From the NCBI GenBank assembly GCA_030533445.1, contig CM060076.1, positions 22,864,603 through 22,928,602 of the forward strand: DNA of 64,000 nt, read 5' to 3'. Position numbers and translations under genes: made by a program. The notes beneath the pieces were generated by a model that did not search any database, was not told the origin of the DNA, and saw nothing but the letters and a program-made list of their open reading frames with translations. The DNA is from Cyprinodon diabolis. Taxonomy: Eukaryota > Chordata > Actinopteri > Cyprinodontiformes > Cyprinodontidae. Positions within the stretch are counted from its first letter, which is position 1; each line of letters begins with the position of its first letter. Positions 12,297-23,813 of this stretch are shown here, piece by piece.

Positions 12297-15200
12297 ATGA
12301 GCCACAGCCCAGAGAGAATGTCCTCATATCGTCGTCGTTTTGAGGGCGTAAATGTAAACAAACTTCGGGGGGCTAGTCCATCTCCAACCCGACGAGAAAC
12401 CCGCCACAGGTCAGCCAGCTTCAACAGAAATGTGGGGTGGAAGGTAACAGACTGCAGGACCCTCACCTACAAGCCTCGTCTGACCAGGTGGGTCTTCGTC
12501 ATCATAATTCACAGCTCTGCAGAAATGGTCAATCAGTAACGACATAAAGCATTTTGTTTTTACAAAACAAAGTTAAAAAAGCAGCAAGGCTAGAACCCTA
12601 ACCCATCTAACACTTCCACCAGCAGCAGTGCAAGTATGGGCTCGTTGTGCTTGGATGTGTCTACTGGACATGGGCCAAGTTTGGACCTGGATGCAGCAGC
12701 AGCAGAAAACCAGGCTTTCAAGCTGACTCGCACTAATGAGAGGCAGGAAATGGTGGTCCTCAACGATCGCCTGGCATCCTACATTGAAAAGGCAAATAGA
12801 AATCTATCCATTTTACATATATGTTCATTTTTTTTGTTTCAAATTTTTTATATTAATCTTTAATTTGGTTTTTAACTGCTGTTAATGCCTCTTTAGGTTA
12901 GAACTTTGGAGTCCAAGAACAAACTGCTAGAGGGTGAGATCGAGGCATTGAAATCCACCTATGAGAGAACAGCAGGTTTGAGGAAGCTTTATTCATCACA
13001 GCTAAAGGAACTGAACAAAGAAGCTGAACAAATAAAGGAGCAGAGGGTAGGAAAATCCGCTTCTAAACCTCAGACAGCATAGATACATTCTTGCTTGTTC
13101 TTGTTAGTATCTTTCTTGTCATTCATTTTACTAAAATGCTTATACAAAGCTTCTAAAAAAAACAATTTTATTTCCATACATACTTTACAGGATTTATCCT
13201 TGGCAGCCAAAGAGGAAATGTCTTGCCAGTTGGATGTGCTGAAGTCTAAATATGATGAAGCTCTTGAGGCCAGGTAGCAGATAGAGCGTCAAATCGAGAC
13301 TCTGCGCCCGGTAATACATTAAGAAAGGGTTCTTTAGATGGTTTATGTCCAGCCTGGAGTAGAAATTAGTTTGAATTACCCAACATCCCAAAACTTTGCT
13401 CCAAGGATGTGGATAAAGCCACTTCAACCAGAATTAAACTGGAAAAGCAGCTGGAGAACCTGGAGGCTGAGCTGACCTTCCTGCAGGGAGTTCACAAGGA
13501 GGTAATAATACATCTGCCTGTGTAACAAACACTGGATGCATGAGTCCATAGATTAAAGTTGGCACTCATCGTGTAATGAGTCACAGATGATTTATTAAAT
13601 GAAAATGTCTAAAAACTGTCTCAGTCTGGTCTGAGGGAATCATCCAACCTGGGATTTATCTGGAAAGAAACATGGAGTAAAAGAATTAAGAACAGTTTTG
13701 GAGTGCACAAGGCATCAGTTTTCATATCACATCACCTAAACTTCTAGATGTGTCACGCTATCATAAAAGCAGGTCTTTTATCTGGATTTTATTAAGACCA
13801 ACATGAAGCCTTGGATAAATAGACAAAGTTTATTTATTTTACAACAGTTTTTTTTATTGTTTTGAAACAATAAAAGTCTAAAATGCTTGTGATTGATTAT
13901 ATTTTTTCACCTCTTTTGCTCCATAGTCCATAATTACAGTCCAATAAAGCCAGTTACCTTCTTTCAACATCTTAACTGATCAACAAATCACCCAAAACTG
14001 GAAAAGTATTGTACATACAGTGGTCAGGCATACTTAGAAAAAAACACTGAAAATAGCTAAATCTATATTTTTCCACTCCCTCTACTTTTGGAAACAATCT
14101 TTGGCCAAACCTATAAAGCATGACAAAAGAGTCGTAAGGCTCTGGAGCTACAGGTAACAGATCCCTCAACTAAAGCATTAATTAATACCCAAAGTACCAA
14201 GGTCTAATTGTGATGTTATGTTTGTGGTCTGCTGGAAGGAAATCGATGAGTTGATGCAGCAGATCAATTCAACAGCCTCAAGGATGGGCTTGAACTTCAA
14301 CCTCCCAGACCTTTCCTCTGCTCTCACGCAGATTCAGTCCGAGTACGACAGCATTGCTGCTAAGAATCTGCAGGTAATACACAACAGCAACATCCTTTTC
14401 ATTTTGGATTACAGCTGTCACTATAATATATCTTTGGACAAAAGTGATTACCATAAAAGATTCAGCTGCACACCGTGTTTCCATCCAGGATATGGATGCA
14501 TGGTACAGATCAATGTTCCAGGACATGAGTGATGCTTCATCCAAGCATGCACAAAGCATTCGGACTCTGAGAGAGCAAATTACTGCTTATAGAAAAGATG
14601 TGAGTATAACTATTTTATTCACATATTTAATCTGCAATATTTTTTTTTTCTCATTGTCTCTATGCGATCTTAAGCTTAAGCCATACCTTTTACTTTCACA
14701 CAATTTAAAAACTCTGCTAAATAACAAAACCTCACTTGTTACTAGTGTTCAGTAAGTTTTGTTGTGGAAAAAATAAGCTTTTGCAAATAAACTTATTTTT
14801 CCAAATAAAAAAAAAGTGGTAAGTTTAAACCCAGTCATAATTTTTCGTGACTTTAAGCATGAATTCTTGACTGTGTTTGGGTATGAATTTGTGAAATGGT
14901 TTTGAGTGCGATTGGCTTATAAACATCAGGACTCCTAAAAAATACTGCATATTTCTCTCTGTGTGAGCTAAGATCCTGAATAAGGAACGAGACTTTGAGT
15001 CACTGAGGGCAAGAAATGAGCATTTGGAGGCCTACATCCATGACGCTAAAGAGAAACAAACGAAGTTGGAGGAAGTATTAGAGGTAACCAACTAAAGAAA
15101 CAGCTGGAACTCAGATAAAAATGCAAAATTAGTCAGTTGTTGAAGATGAGATGTTTACCTCAACAAGTTTAAATTCCCATGTAAATAGGGTAAATTCAGC

Positions 15201-15896
15201 TCAGCTCTCTCTCTCTATAGGAGCACATTGAGGCAGTTAAAAAAGATCTGAAGCAGACCAAGCAGAAGACTGCTCTGCTGATGAGGGAATATCAGGACCT
15301 TCTGAATGCCAAGATGGCAATGGAGATTGAGATAACCACCTACAGGTAACCAAAGCCTTTGACAGTCTCAGAAGAAAACACTGGACCAACTGGACGGCTA
15401 TCATGCCAGTTGTGAATTTCTGTTTCAAAGGATTACGCTGACTGTTTTGCAGAAAGCTGATAGAGGGTGAGGACAGCCGTCTTAGCACCATGGTTGGGGA
15501 GCTCTCTCTGACATGTGACCCTCAAGGCACCAACAGGAATCCCTCTGACCCTTTAGCATTAATTACACCCCCTGGAGGGTCTTTAAAACTTGAAGGCCCC
15601 AAAAACACATGTACAGGGAGCAATGACACAGCTGCAGCTTCTACTGACAACCCAGCTGGTGGAAACCTACAGCAGGAGGCAACAGAGAAGTCTGAGAGGA
15701 AGACGCTCCTCATCAGGTAAACTGTGAGGCTGGCCCTCAGTAATGCAGGCTAATTGATAAAAATCAACCATGTTTTCATTCACATTTGTACTTTTTACTC
15801 AGAACAGTTAAAACGGGAGAGGATACGTATGTGAGTGACACTCAGCAGTGGACCGTCACCATTTCTGGAGCTGCTGAGGACACAGATGAAGAATAA
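12297..15896 (+). CDS. Type III-like intermediate filament protein, one in-frame stop
   Basis: Coding exons: 12297-12487, 12629-12791, 12897-13046, 13191-13310, 13406-13501, 14239-14373, 14489-14599, 14973-15083, 15221-15345, 15453-15716, 15803-15896. All junctions agree in phase, giving 1560 nt (519 codons plus TAA). The order is a basic Ser/Arg head (MSHSPERMSSYRRRFEG), a helix-initiation motif (LNDRLASYIEK, exon 2), coil 1, coil 2 with YDSIAAKNLQ, and a helix-termination motif (EIEITTYRKLIEGED, exons 9-10). A Ser/Thr/Pro-rich tail follows, with TLLIRTVKTGEDTY recalling the vimentin/desmin-type end. The 96-nt exon at 13406 has the length of a type III exon. TAG at 13275-13277 (codon 197, coil 1B) interrupts the frame. 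Everything else is intact, so it could be a recent null allele, an assembly error or a gene that skips exon 4. It could be one of the fish vimentin-related genes; I assign no symbol. Confidence 0.85.
12792..12896 (+). other. GC-AG intron in the filament gene
   Basis: Exon 2 must end at AAG (12791) because the protein reads LNDRLASYIEK then VRTLESKNK, the universal filament motif. The next bases are GCAAAT, not GT. The acceptor TCTTTAG precedes GTTAGAAC at 12897. An AAG before GCAAAT resembles the strong exon-side consensus that GC donors need. Confidence 0.8.
13275..13277 (+). other. In-frame TAG in coil 1B of the filament gene
   Basis: Exon 4 (13191-13310) is open in phase 0 except for this codon. 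It is followed at once by CAG and eleven good coil codons (QIERQIETLRP) up to a proper GTAATA donor. A CAG-to-TAG transition would explain it, since the next codon is also CAG. Using the GT inside the AGGTAGCA at the stop as a donor would put the next exon out of frame. Confidence 0.85.
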
Positions 15897-16090
15897 ACAC
15901 ATCAATGTTTCCCCTGCGTTTCACTAAATTAAAAAAGTTGTAGAAACCTGCGCTACGTTACAGAAAATACGTGACATCGATCTAACCTTTTACATGCGTT
16001 ACTGACTCCAGGTGCTTTGATGTCTGCATCTCTCAGCTCCCCTGCCTCTTTAGGCGCCTACTGTGTTTGACTTGTTTTTGAAAATAGCGA

Positions 16091-16096
16091 AATAAA
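16091..16096 (+). terminator. Poly(A) signal of the filament gene
   Basis: AATAAA about 195 bp after the TAA at 15894-15896, the first canonical hexamer downstream. Cleavage is expected roughly 10-30 bp further on. Confidence 0.6.
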
Positions 16097-16115
16097 CACC
16101 AAGCAAAAGCATTCT

Positions 16116-16135
16116 TTTATTATTTTTACTTTATT
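16116..16135 (-). terminator. pgm3: Candidate poly(A) signals of pgm3
   Basis: Minus-strand AATAAA occurs at 16130-16135 and 16116-16121, about 380-400 bp after the pgm3 stop. These lie opposite the cleavage zone of the convergent filament gene. Confidence 0.5.
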
Positions 16136-16514
16136 ATGAAAACTTGTGTTTTTAAGTCACATGTAAACATTTGATTTGTTAAGAAGACCCCTGGTTAAAA
16201 GATGCTTAGGCCCTAGAAATAAGTTCAAACACAAGATCTATTCATCATGCTGTCCATATGTACAATGTAGTGCAACCTATTATGACAGAAATCTACCTCC
16301 ATACATTAACATGTCCCTTTCAAAATCACTTTCCATGTTGTGCTTATTTTTTAATCAGTTATAAAGAAAGGAATGAAGTAAAAAGTGCGGTTAAACATTA
16401 TGACATAATAGCACCTCCCTGGAAAAAAATATTTAGAGAATGAAGACCCACCAAGATTTCTTCCAAAAATGTTGATTTGGCAAATTCATGCAGCTACAGT
16501 GTGTGAGTCGGGTT

Positions 16515-16872
16515 TTAATTCAGAGGTTTAGGTTCATCTCCTACTCCCCCTGCCAGGCCATACACAGCAAGGCTGACCTCATGAGCCAGAGCATCCGCAC
16601 TCTCCTAAAGCACAAAAACAAAACCTAGTTATTTAGAAAGCTCAAATTCTCTGCAATGAAAACAAAAACGTTCATAAAATAGGAATTCCTACCTGGGTTT
16701 CTGCCTCGGCATAAACTCTCACCACATCCTCGGTGCCAGAGGGCCTCACAAAGGAGCGAGCCTGTCTGTACTTCTTCACTAAACCGTCAATGGCATCCTG
16801 CAGCCCTGCTGGGGTCACCGCCCGTCTCTCTGCATCTGTTGTCTCAATGACTCTGCGGTCAGAAACCTAACA

Positions 16873-16919
<47 letters not shown>

Positions 16920-19900
16920 AAAGAAAGTGACGAGTGATGTTTTATAGGGAATATTAATACATTAGAACTAATTAAATTATTTTCAGCTAGAAAAGTTCAG
17001 CTGTAGAGCTTTGCTTAAACTGATCTATGAATCTTCGAAGAGGAACAAACTGAACAAATTTAGAATAGTTTACCTTCTACTATTCTATGATTCATACCTC
17101 ATTTTGAATTTTGCCTGTGAAAGATATTGAAAACTATGTATCTGATTTTGCTAAAAAAAAAAAATGATTTGCCTCAAATTGTTGAAGAACTCCAAATCAA
17201 ATAACATTTGACATCAGACTAAAATAATCTAAGGCTCTGTCCAAACGTCCGCTCTAACCCCTAATTCCCTCAATCACTGTGCAGAGCGGGGACTATATAG
17301 TGGACTTTATATTGAACTCAGTTACCTGGCCGTTCAGACAGATGATCACTACTTTTTACTCCCCGTCAGAGCGGTCAAAAGTATTCATGTTTATTAATAA
17401 GAAGTTAAAAAACCTACAGTTTAAAAACACTTTTGTATTAACTTAAGCTTTCACTCAAGTAAAAGGGTAAAAAAAAAAAAATTAAAACTACTTTAAGTAT
17501 AACAGTAAAAGTAACACAAGAAATTTTTTTTTTAAATGTCGCACTAACCTATTTAAGGAACATTTTCTACTGGATGACTTCCTTATAGTTAATTTCCTTA
17601 TTTTTATAACTAATGGTAACATTGTCAAATTTAACTTTGCATCATCTTGTAAAATCATTCATTTTGGTATGTTGCTAACAATAAGTTGGTGCAGTACGGA
17701 GTCCAACTACAAAGAAATGAATTGCCAGGTTGAAAAAAATTATTTTGATTGTTTTAAATACAAACAGTCCATAGCTAAAATGAGTTTAAATGAAGCAAAA
17801 CTGAGTCTATCTTTAAAATGTAAGGAGTAGAACTAAACATTTTTCTAAAAGATAATTACTCTAGTAAAGTATAGATAGCTATAATTTCTACTTAAGGTAA
17901 TTAATTATTTGTTCTTTGTTACTTGATGCCTCTCCCATTGATGACGTGTCTCTGCTTCTGCGCACAGTGCATGCGCCATCTTTGTTATCTGTCAAGGTGC
18001 ATTGAGGGGAATTTCGAGTCCACTACTTTTTCATCCACTAGATGTTCGGACGTTTAAAATGGCATAACCACTATATAGTGTCCTATCTAGAGACTAGGGC
18101 GGACGTTCGTACACAGCCTGAGTCAATATAAAATGCACTTTTTATTAGCAAATGAATAAGCAACCCAAACTAAGCTGCTCCTATGAAAAAAATAACAATT
18201 ACTTAAAATTAATTGAAGCAACAATTACTATTAAACTTTAACTTTGGAATAATGTTGCCCCATTCTTCCTTTTTTATTTTATTTCTTTTTTCAGTGACTT
18301 TGAAGAGGTTATACATATCTGGTAAGTCTCAGCATAACAGGTGATTTTGTTTTCCTGGTGGGCTTTGTCTTAATATCCCACAGCATGACAAACGTGTGCA
18401 ACAGGTTAAAGGTATAGTGGAGGATCTTTGTGAATTTTTGAAAAAATCCAGCCTCTCCACTTTTTAAATAAAATGCACATGCACATCCCTGTACCTGCTC
18501 CCGAAAGGGAATGCCTATTAAACGCGTGCGAGAGCATGCAGGAGCCAATTTCTCCTCATGCACGCTCTGTTTAAAAGACACTATATGTATCGCTCATACA
18601 AGCTTACTTTCCAAAGAAGATTTGCAAATTTTCCACTATGTAAGACTCACCATTGGTAAGTGAAAATGGGGATGAGTATGTAGGATGGCCTTATAGAAAC
18701 ATAATGCCAGAATGATTTACAATTAGGAGGACCGCTTATTTTGATGATCCCTCCAGAAAAAGAACATCCTCCACTATACCTTTAAGGTCAAAAACTCATT
18801 ACCAAAAACTCTCCTTTAGACATTTTTCAAGAGATCAAAATGTATTGCTCCAAAAATGTAAAGTCATCCAGGTCCCCATCATCACCTTCTGGATGAGTTT
18901 GTCAAAGCCCTTTAAAAGTGAGTATGCTTGGCCACCCAGTCTGGGAAAAGCGCTCCTCTCTTCCATGTTTCCTCCATTAGTTAAAAATAAACCTTACTGT
19001 TATTTAGACTCCCCAAGCCTTAGGAATTGCTCTGAATCCCTTTCAAGACTGATGACTTAGTTTCTATCCCTTTTTAAATGTTTAGCCTATTCCATGTGGT
19101 TAGACAGGTTATATATACGTCATTTATTTCTGCAGGTCTGCTGGAACTTAGAACAAAGTTTGACTAGCTACAGGTCTTGTTAGACACAATGTCTAACAAG
19201 TTTGAGGGGCAGAAGTATCTTTGCAAAGTCCCGTATCCCCGTTTTTGGCTGCTGTGTTTGTTCACCTTCACTTTTAACTGCCTGTTTGGCAGGTCACTGT
19301 AGATGGTGTCCCACTGCTGGACTGTCATCCCTTTGATGGCTAATATGGCCTCAATCAGCAGCATGTCAGAAATGGCATCTCCAACAGTCTAAAGAAAACA
19401 ATCACATTAGTAATGACACCCATCAGCCTTTTTATAACAAATAGTCTTTATGCATCTTTTTATCAGTTAGTGATGGTGATTTTTGTGTACCTGGTTGATG
19501 ATGTTGATGGTATTCTGCAGCAGCAGAGCCGCTTTCTTCCGCTCATCAATGATGTTGGTGTCACTGGCTAGTTGCTGGATTTTCTCTTCAGCTTCCTTAC
19601 TGAACAACACCTGATCACAACGTAAAACATTTTTACAGTAATTTGGAAACAAAATGCGTTTCATTTGCCCATTAAACTGTTTTATATCTCAAGACTTTAT
19701 TATAATTAATAGTCTATATTATTTCCTATATCTGGCAGTACATTTATTTAAAAACATCCACAAGCAATATAAACATACTTGCATGTATGTTAAACTACTT
19801 CTGCGCATGTTTTATCTACCATCATAAGGAAACTGCCGCTGCGAGAGGAGAAAACCGCTCTCTGCTTGCGCCAGCTCCTTCCACGCACGCTAGGGATTGT

Positions 19901-22900
19901 GCTCGGGATCTCACCGTGCAAACCATTTTCTATCCAGCAACCACGCTCGAGGACGACTGCGCTCTCGAAAGTGTCTCTACCCTCAGACTGATTTTCTCCT
20001 CGCGCCAAGGAAAATGTGTTTTGACAGGTTGGGTAGAGAAAAACCTCATCTGAAAGCCTCCTCCTGATTGGGCCTTGCAGACACGATCACAGATGAAGTA
20101 GTGTCAGGAAGCCTTTTACTAACAGCTGGTCATTGATTGATTGACTTTATGGATCTCACACAATGGCCAGAGGCGGGACAGTGGCAGGAGGCTTCTCCAC
20201 GGTTGCAGTACGTGGGGTAAGTGGTGTAGTCAAAGGCTTCCTGACACTACTTCCCATGTAATCCTGTCTGCAAGGAGCTGGCGTGCACGGAAAGTGTTTT
20301 TCTCCTCTCGAAGCGGCAGTTTCTTGTGCATTTGTGATTTTTTGTGCGTTGGTAGATAAACCATGCTCAGAAGTAGTTTAACATATATGTGAGTATGTTT
20401 ATTCTTCTTGCAGGCGTTTTGAAATAAATGTGACGCCATACCTATACAGGTTCTACCTTTCTTCACTGACAAATATATGGCTATAGAGTAATCATTTATT
20501 TAAAGTAAAATAAGATGATTAAAATCAGATGATCTGACCTTTGAATGGTTAATAAATACTTACAGTCCCATGGCCGTTGGCCTCAAAATAGACACCAACA
20601 TCAAATTCTTGGGCTGCATGATGTAGATGTTTTACTCCAGTCTTAGTACATTTCACAATGACCTAAATCAAAGAAAAACATTTAATATAACTAAATTTTC
20701 TTAATAAATGTATTTTTTCTATTTAATATAGTCTCTCACATTCATGGTGTTTTCCAGGTAGTATGTTGAGCTGCCATTTGCATAAGCAGTTTGCACCACA
20801 GCTATTTTCAAATCAAGACCAGCCTGCGTGTACAAAGAGGCATTTAAGAAGGAAAAAGAGTATTATATATTATATAAAATATAATACAATATAAAATATT
20901 ATATAATAGAACATAAATCTTTAAGAGAACAGACCTCATTAAGTAACTCTTTCAGAAAGGTACTAATGAGAGTTGCTATCTTGTCTCCATCAAGAAGGTG
21001 GAAGTCACCCTGAGAGTCTGTGTAGTAATAAACTATTCGGTCAGCATCACCGTCGAAAGAACAGCAGCGATCTCCAGGGTTGATCTCAATGCCTAAACAC
21101 AGAGACACAACCATGTTAGATATGATACTTTTTTGTGTTGCATGTAAGGCTGAAAAAACTAGTCTGATTAATCATGATTAATTGATTATTGAAATAATCG
21201 TCAGCTAATTTAGTAATCGATTGATCATTAACTATAGTATAGAGACTGTAGAACATGCCTTTAGCTGATAGAGCAACCCACTTAAAGTAAAAATAATATC
21301 AGAATAGTAAAAAAAATATATTAATGTTTTTGCATTTAAGATTTTAAAAAATGGTTTCGTCAGTCAATATACTATATTCAGAACCCGTCAGTGGAAAAGT
21401 TTTAGTTTCACCTGGCTTAATTTCATAAATAATCTTCTTTAAGGAACCTTTTGCTATATCCAATTATTAATCGATTAATTGAAAAAATAATCGACAGATT
21501 AATCGATTTGAAAAAAAAAAAATCTTTAGTTGCAGCCCTAGTTGTATAAAAAAGTAAGTGAACACTTTAAAACTATACCTATCAATCTAAGTAACCATAA
21601 ACTTCGAGGTCTCTTTATTTTGTAAGTGTTTGACAAACTACCCCGAGGTAGGTTCATGTTTTTAAATAACTAGAAAAGTCTTAGCTGCAATGTTTTAAGC
21701 CCTTTTGAGTCAACATTTTATGGAGCCAATCATAGCAATTATAGCTGCAACTTTAGTATATCTTTACATGTTTAGATTTCCAACCACAATACCCTTTCAC
21801 TCTTTATGTGTGACGTGATCAGCTTCCTATTATTTGTGTATTGCTTGTCAATTATATTTCTGTTTGCTAGTCGCACCTTAATTAGCCCTGGGGGATTTAT
21901 CTTTATTTGTATTGGTATTATTTGTATTGGCAAAGGATTTCACAAAGCGTTTTCAAATGCAAAGAGATAGATATAAACTCATGCAACACTTTCCGAGCTT
22001 TATCTCAAAAGTGCGGTCTATCCCCTAGAAAAGTTACGTTTATTGCCTTTATCTGATAAAATGTTCAAATGTTCATGGGGAAGTAATGTAAACATTCAGA
22101 TTAGCTGTTGCCTTATCTGTAGTGTCTTGAGGCTGTACCTGTTGGAAGCTTTTGCTGCACCTTGACAAAGTCGGCTCCGCACTGGTGGTTCAGCTTTCCT
22201 CTGCTGCCGTCATTAAAAATGGAAAGCTGCAGGTTTCTTTTTAAGTGACTCTCAATTTCTCGTACCTTTATGGCTCCAATACCATTAGCACCATCCACAC
22301 TAAGGTGCTTTTGGTCATCTGTACGATTTGAAGCCTGCCAGAAAGATTTTTAAAAAATTATTAAAAAGCTTCGGTGGAGGTAGAAAACCCGCCCAAATTA
22401 CACCCCTCTTTCTCACATTCTTAGCGAGCTGGGAGAACGCTTGGCTGAGTTTATTGTAGTATCCTTCCACAGTTGCCTCTCCATATTTCCCCTGTGTGTT
22501 TTGACAGCAAACCATGTAGTGCAGCTGAGGGGTGGTCACCAACCCATAGCCTAACAGGAAAAACAGGCAGGATCAGATGGAAAATAAACAGCAAGAATGT
22601 GTGAAAACAATAAAAACAGATAACGGAGTCCAGATATATGCTTTTACCTTTGCTGTTACCACCAAGAGCTTTAACTCCATCCAATACTGCTTTTGAAAGG
22701 CTAGCACTGCTGCTCCTAAAGTCACATAAAACATTTAAAAGAACGTGATGTTCTGGATTCATTTTTTTGTTTTTTGTCTTCAGTCTTTTTCAACATACCT
22801 GGTATCTTTTCCAACAAATACATTGGCCTCCTGGCTCATATTGATGGCCTCCTTCTCGATAATATCCTTCAGAGCCGGGATCAACTCTTCCTGCTCAGTG

Positions 22901-23273
22901 TTGGCCAGCTGGGTGGCATAGCCTTCCCATGATGATGTCAACATCTCCCCCATCGGGTCAATAAGCTTCACCCCGTTGTCCTCCTACAAACAAAACATAG
23001 AGTTAAAGGAAGGTTAAAACAGAACCTTATGAACACTGATATAATTTGTTTGCATCAATTGCTGACCTCAGGGTTGTGAGACGCTGTCACCATGACTCCA
23101 ATGGTGGCTTTAGTCTTCTTGGAGCGGAGTGTGGCCAGCAAGCCCATCCTGAACATGATGTGGTCCAACTGACTGGCATTGGTCCTGAAGCCAGCCGTGC
23201 CATACTGCAACACTAATCCCACTGGCTTAGGGTGCAGACCCGACTGCTCAGATACTTCTTTAAAATGGGACAT
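16515..23273 (-). CDS. pgm3: Phosphoacetylglucosamine mutase
   Basis: Cytosolic enzyme interconverting GlcNAc-6-phosphate and GlcNAc-1-phosphate, a step of UDP-GlcNAc synthesis needed for N-glycans and O-GlcNAc. Minus-strand exons: 23067-23273, 22799-22983, 22648-22715, 22417-22550, 22139-22334, 20935-21092, 20740-20823, 20564-20662, 19491-19610, 19266-19388, 16693-16866, 16515-16604. Total 1638 nt, 545 residues, close to human (542), all in phase. Alpha-D-phosphohexomutase landmarks: active-site serine in TASHNP (Ser65), Mg-binding loop DGDADR (Asp277, 279, 281), sugar-binding FEANGHG (about 370-376) and phosphate loop RPSGTED (499-505). The ATG lies two bases inside an exon after acceptor CAG at 23276. 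A non-coding first exon lies upstream near 23814. Four TIR elements sit in its introns but none touches an exon. Confidence 0.97.
16875..16916. repeat. (TA)n microsatellite
   Basis: About 42 bp of uninterrupted TA repeat in the pgm3 intron next to the exon at 16693-16866, starting only about 8 bp from the splice acceptor on the minus strand. It occupies the place where a pyrimidine tract would normally be. Confidence 0.95.
17232..18119. mobile_element. Non-autonomous DNA transposon with AGGCTSTGT ends
   Basis: The left end AGGCTCTGTCCAAACGTCCG is matched by the reverse complement of the right end (AGGCTGTGTACGAACGTCCG). A shared ACTATATAGTG motif lies inside both ends, at 17292-17302 and 18069-18079. 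The roughly 890-bp body has no transposase frame. The target duplication is not visible. Similar ends are common in fish genomes. Confidence 0.7.
18406..18785. mobile_element. TTAA-flanked MITE (piggyBac-like)
   Basis: Perfect 20-bp inverted ends: TTAAAGGTATAGTGGAGGAT at 18406-18425 and its exact reverse complement at 18766-18785. Outermost TTAA on both sides fits a piggyBac-type target site. The body is about 380 bp without coding capacity. It lies in a pgm3 intron. Confidence 0.8.
19771..20402. mobile_element. MITE with long imperfect TIRs
   Basis: The left end at 19771-19821 (AACATACTTGCATGTATG, TTAAACTACTTCTG) pairs with the right end at about 20350-20400. Homology continues inward in blocks (AACTGCCGCT, GAGAGGAGAAAA, CCAGCTCCTT) for about 110 bp. 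A second inner inverted pair, GTAGTGTCAGGAAGCC, lies at 20098-20114 and 20238-20254. TA on both edges would fit a Tc1/mariner-type target. The open frames inside mirror each other and are not genes. Confidence 0.65.
21137..21548. mobile_element. hAT-like MITE, better preserved copy
   Basis: The element is 21145-21540, with ends TAAGGCTG and CAGCCCTA and inner ATTAATCGATT palindromes as in the copy at 539-901. The flanks GTTGCATG (21137-21144) and GTTGTATA (21541-21548) match at 6 of 8 positions, a plausible decayed 8-bp hAT target duplication. It lies in a pgm3 intron. Confidence 0.65.
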
Positions 23274-23813
23274 CTCTGTAAAGCTTCAAAAGAGATTATG
23301 ATCATTAGCATTGAAAGGGTTCAGTGACTTAGAGTGGACATTACTTGTTTTAGAAGTTTTTAAGAAACTAAAAACCTAATTGATCAACCTCTTAAAGGAT
23401 TGAAAGCTTAACAGCCAATTCTGATTTGAATACTTATTCACAATCTAAATCCCAAACTAACTAGCATTTCGGGTGGGGTTCAATTTTCTGCATTTATACT
23501 AGGATACTTCTGGGGTTAGAGATGCTAAATCAATCAAAGTTAATTCTCTATTTCAATGAATTATGGTAAAGAGAAATATTATGTTTTACAAGTTAAATAC
23601 TATCAGTGAAGACAACTAACAACTTATTGACTTCCCCCCACAAGCTATATGACACTGCAAAGTATTAACCCAGCTATAGTAGTTTCCTGCTGACAAACTA
23701 AGAAACGAAAATCAACCAATCCGCTTACCAATGGCTTTAAAATATGATTTTAAAACAACAGTTTAACGATGTGAAATACGATTTATGCAATAAATTGCTA
23801 TAAATTCACTTAC

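Noticed and set aside
13268..13277. Splice donor inside AGGTAGCA that would avoid the TAG in the filament gene
   Set aside because: It would leave phase 2 before a phase-0 exon, shifting frame and destroying the conserved coil.
15522..15713. Minus-strand frame over the filament-gene tail exon
   Set aside because: Antisense shadow of exon 10, which fits the filament protein in phase.
19787..20472. Cluster of overlapping frames on both strands
   Set aside because: They come from the inverted arms of a MITE and mirror each other.
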